From Erigeron canadensis (lineage: Eukaryota > Streptophyta > Magnoliopsida > Asterales > Asteraceae): 64,000 nucleotides of DNA. Made by a program: the position numbers and the translations under genes. Below the pieces are notes generated by a model. The model did not search any database. It saw only the letters and a program-made list of their open reading frames with translations, and was not told where the DNA came from. This document shows positions 11,096 through 22,704 of this stretch, in pieces; positions within the stretch are counted from its first letter, which is position 1; the number at the start of each line of letters is the position of its first letter. Location of the stretch: contig NC_057769.1 in assembly GCF_010389155.1 (NCBI RefSeq), positions 8,866,735 to 8,930,734 on the forward strand. Direction: 5' to 3'.

Positions 11096-13102
11096 TGAAA
11101 GGACTTGACTCGATAGACTGAAAAACTAGAATTTTTTTTTTTTTTTGTAATATCCCCACTGCGCCGCAGTGGGGTTGAGCACTCCCCACTGCGCCGCAGT
11201 GGAAAGTCTCGATCTTGCGCCAGAAAAACCCCACTGTGCCGCAGTGGGTTTGAAAACACTCCCACTGCGCCGCAGTGGGAGAAAAGGCATTTCTGAGCCG
11301 AGGGATTCCACTGCGCCGCAGTGAGCACCAGATCAGCAACCGTAAACTCATTTCAACACTTGATCAAACTTACAACATTCAAATTTCAAAACGAATTTCT
11401 TAAAACACATTTCAAAGATTACCAACAACTATATAGACACATTTTAAACATAATTACAACATCAACTTGTTTAAAATCACATGAACACCAACAATGAGTC
11501 GTTTACCCATTTTGACACCATTTTCGTCCAAAAAGCAACTACACAAACTTCCCAAAAGCTTTGCATTTGATCAATTACAGGAATTTAACGAAAGTATGAC
11601 CTTCAAAACTATATGTACCAAGAGCCATGAGGAGAGGGATTTCTAAGCCTCTAAACCAAAAGTTTGGCATTCATCCATGAATGACCTAAATACCTTCAAG
11701 TCTTGCACAATCTTTACTTCAACCACTTCAAGCTCTAAATTAACACTTTCAATTCAACAATTCTAGTTCTTTCTTCCGGAACTACCTATAAAAGATAAAC
11801 AGCTAAAATATAAGCAAAGGCTTAGTGAATATACTTGCATACATTTATAAACACGGAGGAGGGCAAAGTACAAGGACTATTACATGTAACCTATGACACC
11901 GTCATGCCACATTTACAAGCTCGCCTTGCATACTAAACGCTATACATGGATCCATATAAGCTAAACAATCATAACAATAACAACTATCGGGATTCTTAGG
12001 CCCCGGAGGTTCTTAGGCCTCATCTCAAATCAACTATCGGGATTCTTAGGCCCCGGAGGTTCTTAGGCCTCATAAACACTATGCCCCATATGGGACTACG
12101 CCAAATCAATCACCACACATGGATAATCAAACTTCAACATAATGTGGTCGATTGACCCAACGTATACATAGAGGTATGCAACTATACTCACCTCTGCAGC
12201 AACTTGGACAATGACTTGATAAAAAGATAAAGCACACAACAAGCTTCAACCTATGATCATAACATACAATGTATAAGCTCACATTCGCAACTTGACTAGC
12301 TCAACCTAGTCATACTCAATCACTACCCTTTCTAAACCCAAACCCAACCCATTTGTCATTGAGTTTCTTTTATTCTCAACAATAACACTTGGTAGTTCAA
12401 CCTACCATTTTCATCAACTTTTCAATAACTAGTAAAAACTCATTTTTTCTCATAAACTAAAAATTATCACGTTAGCTTATCAATTTCTTAGCCAAACTCA
12501 ATACATAACTCAATGACAAACTAGGTTATCTAAGGAATTGGGGAAAAATCATTCATAAATTAATTTCTAGCAAAACCCCCAAATTTGGGTTACTCTAAGA
12601 ACCCTAATTTCAAAAGGAAGATGAAAACTCAATTAGGGAAAATCAATACCTCAACAAACAATAAGTTAATTCAAGACTTAGGTTGGAGATTTTTCTTCCC
12701 CTCTTTCTCCTTGAAAATTCGTCACCACCACCACTTCCACACAAACCCTAGCTTCAATTTCTTGAATGAAGATTATTTGGTGGTGATTATTATTATAATT
12801 TCTATCCTTTACTTGGAGGAATTGATCTTTGATTTTGAAAGAACATGAAGAAATTGCATGAGGAGGGGTGAAGAAGATGAGAATAGGAGTAGTGGAAGAA
12901 TGAATCACAAAACATGGATGGCTGGCACATCCTGGGCTTGCCACGCCCTCTATCAAAATTTGTGGGTATTTTTACCCGTTATCCGCTAAATTTTCAACTA
13001 AATTAACCCCAAATCTAAATATAAAATACTTGGAAATTAATTTAATGTCATAACTATAAAAATGGGTTAACTTCTTTACCTTAGAAATTTTGGGGTGTTA
13101 CA
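11096..13102 (-). mobile_element. Solo LTR (2,007 bp) of a large LTR retrotransposon
   Basis: On the minus strand it begins TGTAACACCCCAAAATTTC and ends TTTCA. It is flanked by the 5-bp target duplication TAAAT (11091-11095 and 13103-13107). No internal domain or second LTR adjoins it, so it is probably a product of LTR-LTR recombination. TGTAACACCCC starts are common in Ty3/gypsy LTRs of many eudicots. A 46-bp direct duplication (CTATCGGGATTCTTAGGCCC core) lies at about 11983-12075. The open frames here (for example 12585-12848 and 12678-12956) have no recognisable domains. Confidence 0.75.
11150..11326. repeat. Five GC-rich palindromes in the U5 part of the solo LTR
   Basis: The motif CCACTGCGCCGCAGTGG (one copy with GTGCCG) recurs five times at irregular spacing of about 30-50 bp, near 11156, 11184, 11230, 11260 and 11308. 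Each is a perfect or near-perfect inverted repeat that would form a GC hairpin in the LTR transcript. The surrounding sequence is AT-rich, so these stand out. The spacers are neither equal nor unique, so this is not a CRISPR array. Confidence 0.85.
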
Positions 13103-13690
13103 TAAATTCGGATTGAAATTTTAGTTTCTTGCGCTAATGAGTTCATGTCACCTTAATTAAGATCATCTTTGCCTTTAACTACCTTCATTTAGTCATTTAA
13201 CTCATTAAATTCTAATTCGATCTCATTTTGAAACTAACACTTAAGAAACCAAGCAATCTAGATAGGCTAACTTTGAGAGCCTAGGAACCATATTTTGATG
13301 TTTGGAAATTAAAGGAGTCGGGGGTTGAGAGATCATATACGTTGTAAGAGTTATGGCCACCAATCCTCTATTCAGTCAGCAGGTCATGTACCAAAAAAGG
13401 AATCATCATTAGGGTTAGAGATAACTCTATCAGTGGCGAAGCCACCTTAGGTGTAAATGGGTCGTGGCTCATTCCTGGACTTCGATTTTTTAACATGCAG
13501 CATATGTATATTAAACTTGATATATGACTTTTATATAGCTTTTGACTTATTATTGTTGATTTGGCTCATCTCGAACAAATTTTCTAACCCGCCATTGAAC
13601 TCTATTGTTATATTGCTTCGAAACATTATTGATTGGATTTAGACTGTACGGCATCAAAAATATACACTAAGACTAAATTATTAAAGGAAC
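13103..13690. other. Intergenic stretch with fragmentary repeat end
   Basis: Near 13433 the sequence CAGTGGCGAAGCCACC resembles the start of the common plant repeat beginning CAGTGGCGGAGCC (hAT-like). No partner end was found and no gene is supported. Confidence 0.35.
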
Positions 13691-13955
13691 ATAAGAGCAT
13701 CTCCAATGGAGATTGATGAAATTTTTTTTTTTTAAGTCTTTAAAAAACTTGATACCATTAGGTACAAAAGTTTAATATATCAAAAGGTTGACAAAGCTCA
13801 ATCCTTTGAAGAAAATCTTTTTTTCATTGCACACACAAAAAAAGCTTTAGAAAAATCTTTTGCATTAGAGTAATAGTCTTTTTTTTTAATTAACGGATTG
13901 ATTAGTTGGCAAAATAAAAAGCTTTAAAAACTTCTTCCCATTGTAGATGCCCAAA
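13691..13955. mobile_element. Fold-back MITE with GAGCATCTCCAATGG ends
   Basis: The left end AGAGCATCTCCAATGGAG pairs with the right end CCCATTGTAGATGCCC. The interior contains inverted poly-T and AAAAGCTTT-type segments. This terminal motif is common in plant MITEs. The target duplication is unclear. Confidence 0.55.
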
Positions 13956-14325
13956 GTAAGAGCATGAGTTAATGAAAGTGAATGTTCTTATTAATAAAAG
14001 TTAAATAAATTAAATTCAAAAATAAAATGTATAAGCTATAATTAGTAAATGCCACATGAAGAGACAAAATCTGTCACTCTGGCAGAAGCCCGCATCGACC
14101 AATGACTTTAGATTTGTGTTTTTTATGCATTAAAAGTTTGTGTTTTTTTTTTTTTGATAAAATATTTTTAAAAAAAGTTAGGTTAGATAGAATAAAATTA
14201 TATATTTAAATTTAAAATTAATATATATATATATATAATGAATAATAATAATGTAAATTTAAAAATCAAAATTTGAGATATTACTTAATCAAATGTTTTT
14301 GTTAAACTTTATAAGGGCGTAGATA

Positions 14326-14592
14326 TCTCTACTCTTTTATAAAGCAAAAGCTTTTTTTGTAAATTAAACTATTCCGTCTTTGAAATATTGGATTTACCCT
14401 TGACATTTTATATTATCTTTCCACATATCTCAAAATCCATCACTGCCCTTCTATGGAAACATATACTCCTCCATCTGAATTAGGGTTTCATTAGCACATC
14501 ACTTATACTTTTACATTAATAACCACACTGTTACCGCCGTTATCATCACCCGTCGTCACCAACGTCGCCGCATTGCGCGGGTACCCCTCTCG
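14326..14592 (+). mobile_element. Non-autonomous Helitron
   Basis: The 5' end TCTCTACTCTTTTATAAAGC follows an A. The 3' end has CGCCGCATTGCGCGGGTACC then CTCG followed by T. The TC start, the GC hairpin about 10 nt from the end, and insertion between A and T fit Helitrons. CTCG in place of the usual CTRR is a variant shared with copies near 43.3-43.7 kb. Confidence 0.6.
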
Positions 14593-14839
14593 TATTTTCA
14601 AAAGAAAATAAGATAGATTATATCATTATCAATTTCAATTTTAATTGATAATATGGAGTTATGGACAACTACTAAACTCGTGGCATATACTTAAAACAAT
14701 GAATAAAATCTTGACAAAATCTTGAGTTATTTTCTTCTGTTTCTTGGACAAACTAGTACTAGTACCTTCCTCCACACATAAATCCACCTAGATGCCATAC
14801 CTTTACCGACCACGTACACTTATTCACACCCTCTACATT

Positions 14840-15003
14840 TCCTTTATTTATTTATAACCCCATTCCCCACTTCCCATAGCGCTCACACTCTACTTTCGGA
14901 TCCAATTCTATCCCCCGCCCCCTTCTATCATTTTTTATCAACAACAACAACAAAAAAAAAGTTTTAGTTAAGCTAAAATTAAGGTTAGCCACATAAACCA
15001 TAT
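14840..15003 (+). promoter_or_regulatory. Core promoter and leader of GST copy 1
   Basis: A TATA-like TTATTTATAACCCC lies at 14845-14860, about 145 bp before the ATG. The same block recurs before copy 2 at 18054-18070, within a duplicated upstream region (14640-15000 resembles 17860-18220). The two genes therefore probably retain related promoters. Confidence 0.55.
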
Positions 15004-17642
15004 ATGGCCATCAAAGTTTACGGGTCCCCTGGCTCAACCGCAACTCTCCGGGTTCGGGCTTGCCTTGCCGAGAAGGACCTTGACTATGAGTATATTAAAA
15101 TCGACATGGGTAAAAAAGAGCACAAGCACCCAAATTTCCTTTCTCGTAACGTAAGTTTAATATATTATAACTATATATTTTTTATATGTATACATTTATT
15201 CCACTCCTGATCTCTTATATTATAGCCGGGAGTATTTGATATAATGTAATGTGTGTTTTTTTAAAAAAAAGAAATTCTGTTTTTGCAGCCATTTGGTCAA
15301 GTCCCAGCTTTTGAGGATGGTGATCTCGAACTATTTGGTATGAAAATCTAATTAAAAACTTTGAATAATTGCAATTTTCTTGATTTTATTCCGTTGTGTG
15401 CAAAAATATAAGTACAAGTACTGTAATAACAAAGAAAAGCCCTCTAGCTTTAGGCTATTATTAAAGTTTTCGTTTTATATACATTTGATATAGAACTAGT
15501 ATTATCAACCCGTGCTTCGCAGTGGTTCGAAAAAATAACATCTTTGAATACGAAGTTGACATATGATTGAAGAATAAGTGCACAATCAATTGCTACTTTT
15601 TAACTATATTATTTACCTAATGATTTTTAAAATACTATATCATTCCAAACGTTACACATTAATCAGGAGAAAGATAACAACATTCTCGACAAACAATATC
15701 GTAAAGCGATACAATAATTAAATTAAAGACTAAGCTTATTTTAAAAATAGGTGCATCGTAAATAACGGAGTAAAGATTTGGTGTGAATGAAAGGTTTACA
15801 TTTGGGATATAGATTCTCTAAAGTTGTTTTAAACTTCATAGGTGAAGTTGAGAATATCTTGACCTTTGGATTAAAATCAAAGGTCATGATTTAAATATGA
15901 TTTTTGAATGTTTGACATTTGATTTTAATCCAATAATCCAGATGCCAATTTTACATATGAAATTAGGTTTTAACTTTAGAAGATCTCAATCTTGAAATGA
16001 ACTTTTTCTTGGAAAATGTCATACATGTGTACATGCACACCCATCTCAATAGTCCATATATCAGAAAAAAAAACTAAATTGAGTAATTAGAACTTGTAAC
16101 ATAGGCATTAAATAGTACTCCGTATATTTTTAGAAATGATTAGTCTAAAAATCAATCTTCCTAACTTTTAGATGAGGATATATGAAAAAATCAAATGTAG
16201 GATTAGGAAAGAGAATTAGTGTTATTCACATGTCACTATTTTAGGAGGATTTTTAGTAGGATAAATCATTTTCCAATAGTATAATATAGTTATTGCTACC
16301 AAACTTGTATAATATAGTTATTGCTACCAAACTTGTACCTTGCGTATTAAGTAGGATAGTTTTAGCTACAGTAAAATCTCCTCACAAAACGACATTAATA
16401 TTTAGTATTTAACTCGTTATGGTACCCGCACGTTATTGCGAAACATATTTTTAATTTACACAACAAAGTTTTCTATATAGACAATATATAATATATAATA
16501 GTATTAATGTAATACAAATACATTTATATCAAATATTCAAACCATATTGAAAAACAAAGAAAACATTTAACAATGTGAAAAAATAGAACAAAACAACTAT
16601 AAATGCAAAAAAATGACATTCCGACAACGGTGATTTAATATTGTATTTTGCTTTAAAATTTTCATTAACGTAAACGTGTGAATGTTGTTTGATTGAAACA
16701 TGAGAACCCAACAGTTTGGTGTCAAAAAATTGAAAACGAAAACTTTGATTGGGGGCAAAAGCTAAATGACAAAAACTTTAGGGGTAAGAATGGAAAAAAG
16801 ACAAAAAGTTAAAATATGTTATAGCATATTAGCATGTATATAGTAAATTTGTACTATGCTAAAAAAAAAGTTAAAAGATATAAAGTTTTAGGGGTGAAAA
16901 TGAAAATTTATAAAAGTAAAAGTAGTTGTACATCATGCTTAAAGACTTGTGCATGTCATATTGCTTTTTAGTATGTTCACTCTTCCCGAAATGAGCGAAT
17001 TGCATGTAGAGATCCGTAGGGGCTTATAGTTTAATATATAATAATATATAAATTATAACTCTGTACATAGATACAAAATATCGCGTTTTATATATTTATT
17101 GAACCTGATATCCAAATAAATTGGTCATATTTTGTCAATTATTATTATTGTTATTGTTATTCTTATTTAATGAATTAGGGATGTATTTGGTTAAATGATT
17201 AGAATCAAGGGCTATTACACAATACCTAGCTCACACATACGCCGACAAAGGAACCGATCTAGTAATCAAAGATCCAAAAAAAATGGCAATAGTGGCTGTG
17301 TGGATTGAAGTGGAGTCTCAAAAGTTTGAGCCCGTCAGTTCAAAGCTAGGTTGGGAGTTAGCTTTGAAGCCAATGTTTGGCATGACAACGGACGAAACGG
17401 TTGTGGCCGAGAACGAAAAGAAGCTGGAAGATTTGCTTGATGTGTATGAATCAAGGTTGTCAAAAAGCAAGTATTTAGGAGGGGATGACTTCACATTGGC
17501 TGATCTTCACCACCTCCCTAACCTTAAGTACTTGATGGGGACAAAGGTTAAGAGGTTGTTTGATGCTCGTCCTCATGTGACTGCATGGGCTAACGATATC
17601 CTGTCCAGGCCGACTTGGGTGAAGGCGTTTACATCGCAATAG
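15004..17642 (+). CDS. GSTF: Phi-class glutathione S-transferase, copy 1
   Basis: Exons are 15004-15150, 15289-15337 and 17203-17642, with GT-AG introns of 138 and 1,865 bp. The phases agree and the product is 211 residues. The N-terminal thioredoxin-like domain has GSPGSTATLR with Ser11 in the place of the phi-class catalytic serine. The glutathione-binding segments NPFGQVPAFEDG and ESRAITQYLAH (the E codon is split by intron 2) follow. The helical C-terminal domain contains KYLGGDDFTLADLHHLP, a family hallmark. The enzyme should conjugate glutathione to electrophilic xenobiotics or metabolites, or act as a ligandin, in the cytosol. Two poly(A)-signal-like AATAAA sites lie near 17756-17773. 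It forms a tandem pair with the gene at 18223. Intron 2 is about ten times the length of its partner's because of inserted repeat DNA. Confidence 0.93.
15496..17135 (-). mobile_element. Repeat insertion in intron 2 of GST copy 1, with a Helitron-type end
   Basis: Comparison with the 177-bp intron 2 of copy 2 shows that about 15460-17135 is extra. On the minus strand the left edge ends GAAGCACGGG, a short spacer, then CTAG followed by T, a Helitron 3' terminus. A second degenerate GC hairpin lies near 16422 (GGTACCCGCACGTTATTGCG), so two elements may be nested. The 5' terminus was not identified. Confidence 0.5.
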
Positions 17643-18222
17643 TTGTGTTTGAAGTTGTTTCGGTATGAATGATGTCCACGCGTTAAATGTTGTGTTACAT
17701 GAGAATGGATATGTATGTGTTTTAACTTTTAAGGGCAATCTTATGTTGCCTTCTTAATAAAACTTGAATAAATGTTTTAAATTATTGTTGAAATGTATTA
17801 GTGTGTAGATATATATGAAACGAAAATAAGACAAATTATATCATTATCGATATCAATATATCAACATTAATTGATAATATGGACAACTATTAAACTCGTG
17901 GCATATACTTAAAACAATGAATAAAATTTTGGCAAAATGTTGATTTATACAAACTATAGCACTAACTAGTAATAGTATATTGAAGAACCTTCCTCTACAC
18001 ATAAATCCACCAAACATACCTTTACTGACCACACTTATTCACACCCTCTGCTTTTTATTTATTTATAACCCCACCCCCCCGTATTTCCTATAGTGCTCAC
18101 ATTCTACTTTCGGATCCAATTCTCTCCCCTGACCCTTCTTTCTTTTCTTTTTCTTTTTCTTTTTTTCTCTCAAAAACAGTCAAATTTTGAGCTAAATTTA
18201 AGGTTAGTAACATAAACCATAT

Positions 18223-19204
18223 ATGACCATCAAAGTTTATGGGTCCCCTGGCTCAACCGCAACTCTCCGACTTCGGGCTTGCCTTGCTGAGAAGGACCTC
18301 GACTATGAGTATATCAAAATCGACATGTTAAAAGAAGAGCACAAGCACCCTAATTTCCTTTCTCGTAACGTAAGTTTAATTATTATTACAACAACATAGC
18401 CCAATCGCGGGGTATGGGGAAGGTTAACTGTAGACAGTCAATACCTCTGCCTCCAAGTTTAATTATTATTGTCACTATATATTTATATGTATTGTGGTTT
18501 TTTTTTTTTTATATATATAATATTTATACTTGTTTCAGCCATTTGGTCAAGTCCCAGCTTTTGAGGATGGTGATCTCGAACTATTTGGTATGATAATCTT
18601 AAAACTTCGAATAATTGCAATTTTCTTGATTTTATTAATAAGTTGTGTGCAAAAAAATTAGTATAAGTACTGTAATAATTAACAAACAAAAACCCTCTAG
18701 ATTAATATTTTTATTGTTATTTATTATTTTGATAAATTGGGGATGTATTTGGTTAATCGATTAGAATCAAGGGCTATTACACAATACTTAGCTCACACAT
18801 ACGCCGACAACGGAACTGATCTAGTACTCAAAGATCCGAAAAAGATGGCAGTAGTGGCAGTGTGGATTGAAGTGGAGTCCCACAAATTTGAACCCGTCGG
18901 TGCAAAGCTAAGTTGGGAGCTAGTTTTGAAGCCAATGTTTGGCATGACAACAGACGACACAGTTGTGGCCGAGAATGAAAAGAAGCTAGAAGATTTGCTT
19001 GATGTGTATGAATCAAGGTTGTCAAAAAGCAAGTATTTGGGAGGGGATAGCTTCACCTTGGCGGATCTCCACCACCTCCCTAATCTTCAGTACTCGATGG
19101 GAACAAAGGTCAAGAGGTTGTTTGATGCTCGTCCTCATGTGACTGCATGGGCTAACGATATCCTGTCTAGGCCGGCTTGGGTGAAGGCGTATTCGTCCCA
19201 ATAG
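18223..19204 (+). CDS. GSTF: Phi-class glutathione S-transferase, copy 2
   Basis: Exons are 18223-18369, 18539-18587 and 18765-19204, with the same phases as copy 1 and a product of 211 residues. The start codon is ATGACC where copy 1 has ATGGCC, in the same context (CATATATG). Catalytic-site Ser11, NPFGQVPAFEDG, ESRAITQYLAH and FTLADLHHLP are all conserved. Substitutions from copy 1 are scattered (for example DMLKEEHK for DMGKKEHK). Both reading frames are open throughout, so both copies are probably functional. AATAAA lies near 19311-19325. A 67-bp retroposon sits in intron 1. Confidence 0.93.
18388..18454. mobile_element. 67-bp retroposon fragment with 16-bp target duplication
   Basis: The insert (ACAACAACATAGCCCAATCG to TACCTCTGCCTCC) is flanked by two exact copies of AAGTTTAATTATTATT (18372-18387 and 18455-18470). 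The matching site in copy 1 has no insert. Long exact duplications point to LINE-mediated retroposition. The insert resembles a widespread plant repeat that begins ACAACAACATAGCCC. Confidence 0.65.
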
Positions 19205-19856
19205 TTTTGCTTTTGGTATGAATGGTGTTGACTCGTTAAATGTTGTGTTAATTTGATGAGAATGGGTGGTTATATGTGTAGGTAATGTTTTGTTGCCTAT
19301 TTATTTAATTAATAAAACTTGAATAAACGTTTTAATTTATGGTTAAAATGTATATTAGTCCATTTCCAACCAAGAGTCCAAGACACCAGGCTGCGCCATC
19401 CAGATAAACACGAAAATAACGCATAAAAATTTTCGTGCACCGAAGAGAAATAAAACAACCAAGAAAACACAAAAAAAGAACACACACATAAAAAAGTTTA
19501 GGATGGGCCAAATGAAAACGATAAATCTAAAGTAGACTAAAGAAATGATCAGATAAATTATTTGTTATATAAAACTTAAACTTATATATATTTGGAGCAA
19601 TAGCACAACTAAATGAAATAAAGAAAAAACATCACCAAAAGTTAAAATTGGCCGCCAGATCAAAACAAAATAAAAATGCAACAAAAATTAGGATGGGCCA
19701 AATAAAAGAAATCCAAAGTAGACCAAATTTAAATAACAAATTCAAAGTGGCCCAAACTAATAATTTTAGTTGGTGGGTGACCTAACCTAGCACTTTCAAT
19801 AACGTTAATTGATTATGTAGTTATGTAGTGTAATGTAATATAATGTAGGGAAATAA
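19205..19856. other. 3' flank of GST pair
   Basis: The first 150 bp are the 3' UTR. The rest is A-rich with repeated AAAGTAGAC and GGATGGGCCAAAT phrases (for example 19502 and 19690), probably a decayed repeat. No gene was seen. Confidence 0.4.
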
Positions 19857-20477
19857 TATATTGTAACACCCCAAGCTATGATCGAAATGTCACTGAAAAA
19901 ATATAGCGTATGCATGAAATTATCGTAGAATAAGTCTAAATGATTAAAAGGGATCTGGTGAATCCAAACATCAAATATAGAGTACAAATGCACAAGGAGC
20001 AAGTAACCATCAAGCATTTACAAAAGACTATCAAAAGATGGCTATTAATCCTAAGCATAAAGTAAACAATAGGCAAATGAATCCTTGATCCACGTAAGTC
20101 CAAGCCCAAGTCCAACATAATATCAATCAAACTCCACGTCCAAGATTTACTTGAAAAGTGTACTAAACAAAGTCAACATTAGGTTGGTGAGTTTGTAGCA
20201 ACGGTTCACCAGGAACCATCCAAGTCACAATAAGTATAGAGTATAAGCGAGTCATAATATGCATAAAGTATAAATAAACCATAACTTACAACAAAACATC
20301 GCATCATACATGAATGTAAAGAGGGTTACTCATGACGTAACCTAGCTACGTGTTAGTACACGTACAAGTGTCTAATCACAATAGATAAAGAAAGCATAGC
20401 ATGTGTGCTCAACAATAAGACATCGATAATGTATCATAAGTGTACCATAACAACAACAAAAACCACCACAACCACAA

Positions 20478-20992
20478 TGTTCTCAAGTATGAAATACTTG
20501 GTAGTACGTCGTACGAAAGCGCATTCTCAAGTGTGTGACACTTGGTAGTACGTCAAACCAACCAATAAGTACATGCATGGCCAAATCCATTCACAAGTCC
20601 ATCGTACCACAATCCAACCGAAACCACAATGCACATACATTTCATACGACTTTACATTTAAGGATCCATAGATACGTATATATATACGGTCACCCGCAAC
20701 CTTCCCAGCACATCTACAACTCATTAAATATATCATCGTCTTCCATGTATGTACTACTATCCTAAACATGTCACATAATCCAATCCAAACACATAATCCA
20801 ACAACAATAGGTTAAACCGTTAACAAATCAATCAAACAAGTAATCAAGCAATAAGACAATCGTAACTCAAGCCATTCAATCAATAAGTACAAAAGCATGT
20901 TCTCAAGTGTAAAACACTTGGGAGTACGTCAACCAATCAATAAGTACAAAAGCATGTTGTCAAGTGTAAAACACTTGGGAGTACGTCAAACA
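20478..20992. repeat. Four copies of a TCAAGTGT...ACACTTGG hairpin block
   Basis: Blocks near 20480, 20524, 20900 and 20957 share TCTCAAGTGTAAAACACTTG followed by GGAGTACGTCAA, with substitutions in both arms in the first two. Each can fold into a short stem-loop. Confidence 0.65.
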
Positions 20993-21872
20993 AATCATTA
21001 AGTACAAACATAATCAATCTCAATCACAAGCCCATCCATTTCCACTAACAACACGTACTTACATTTTGGAGGGTTTTCCTTTTGTCAATTTCTAGATGCT
21101 TATGTATAGGGTCACCCGCAGCCTTCTCACCACATCTAAAACCCTTTGAAGGCATAACCGACTTCCATGTATGTACAACTATCCTAAATAATCACCAAAT
21201 CACATTCGTATGCGTAAACCATCAACATTCAAACAAAACCATCCATCAATCAACGATCAATCAAACCATTCCATCAATAAAATAACCAATCAAACCATAA
21301 CTCAATTTAAACATTCGATCACACAATCAAACAATCAAACACGTATGTGTACACTTTTCAGCCCGGATCTCAATTGAGTAGGGAGCTACGGAACTCACCT
21401 TGAGCGGTTACTGCAAGTTAAGATTAAGCTAAAAGCGTGCAATATTCACCACAATGTACATCTCGATACAATAAAATTTAACTCTAGTAACCCTAACAAG
21501 TTGGTCTAGCAAGTTTAAGTCAAGTCACAAACCCACTAATGCTTAAACAACCTTCTCGAGTATAAACAAGATACTTTGACTCGACATTTTTAGAAATGTA
21601 GGAAGATTCATCCCACATAATGATATCACAAGAAACTAGACTCTCATCTGATTACAACGATAAGTCATATGACTCGATTGGATTTACGGATCAAAAGTTA
21701 TAAGTGTTTGAAAACTGCCAAGGAATGAAACTGGTAAGTGTTGCGCAACAACTAGTTGTGCCTCAACTAGGGACCAAGTTGCGCCTCAACTTCGCGCAAA
21801 GACTTATATTTCTGAAATCTTGTTGCGCCTCAACGCGCTAGTTGCGCCACAGTTAGCCCATTTCTGCACAGA

Positions 21873-22704
21873 TAGGGATGGCAACGGGTCGGGTATGGTC
21901 CGGGTTTAAGCAGTCCCTGACCCAGACCCGTTTATAAATACCCATCCTAGACCCGGACTAGGACTCGATAGGTCCCCATTTACTTATTAACCGTCGGGTA
22001 ACGGGTTTCCCCACGGGTAATCGGGGATTCATTAATTTTTCATTTCTTACTTATTTTTTCATTTTAATTTTTATGGATAGACTACAGAGGATATGTTCTG
22101 TTAAGCCATTTGAGTTAGTAAGACGGTATAAATTCGTTTGACAGTATCAATAATACATACAAATTCTATAATTTTTAATGGACTTGCTAGTATATATATC
22201 GATCAGATCATACATATAATTTCTAATGCATATCTTCCACACATCTACACAGATACAATACACATAATTTTATATTTTAATATATATTATGTGGATATAT
22301 GTCAATTGCTAGCTCTAAGCATCGAAACAATTACAAATTACCATAAATTGGTATCACAGTTGACTACAACATAATACATCTCATCATTTTTGATGTATCT
22401 ATCAAATTATGGTTAGATAACTATAACTCTTTTATAAAAGTTATAAAAATAAAAGAACCTTAAGAATCTGAAACTAAGTATATTATGTAATGTATTGTAA
22501 TATAAACGGGTCGGGTATACGGGTTCGGGGCGGGTTTCGGGTATGCGGGTTTTATTTTAAAACCGGACCCGGACCCGAACCCGTTAAAAAAAATAAAATC
22601 ATCCCCATATCTCGCCCTATACCCGTTTATCCGGCCCCGAACCCGCCCCAAAAATATCAGGTTTCGGTTTCCCCCATCAGGTCCGGGTTTATTTGCCATC
22701 CCTA
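21873..22704. mobile_element. hAT-type non-autonomous element with TAGGGATGGCAA ends
   Basis: The ends TAGGGATGGCAA and TTTGCCATCCCTA are inverted. The element is flanked by the exact 8-bp duplication TGCACAGA (21865-21872 and 22705-22712), diagnostic of hAT insertion. The subterminal regions are GGGT-rich on one side and ACCC-rich on the other (CGGGTCGGGTATACGGGTT near 22507). No transposase frame is present. Confidence 0.85.

Noticed and set aside
11150..11326. Regular palindromic repeats that could be taken for a CRISPR-like array
   Set aside because: The spacers are few, of unequal length and inside a bounded solo LTR of a plant genome. There are no Cas genes. The motif is a hairpin of the LTR.
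12585..12956. Frames on both strands within the first solo LTR
   Set aside because: No domain, opposite frames overlap, and the sequence is LTR with a defined target duplication.
18793..19056. Minus-strand frames opposite GST exon 3
   Set aside because: They are antisense shadows of the conserved GST C-terminal domain.
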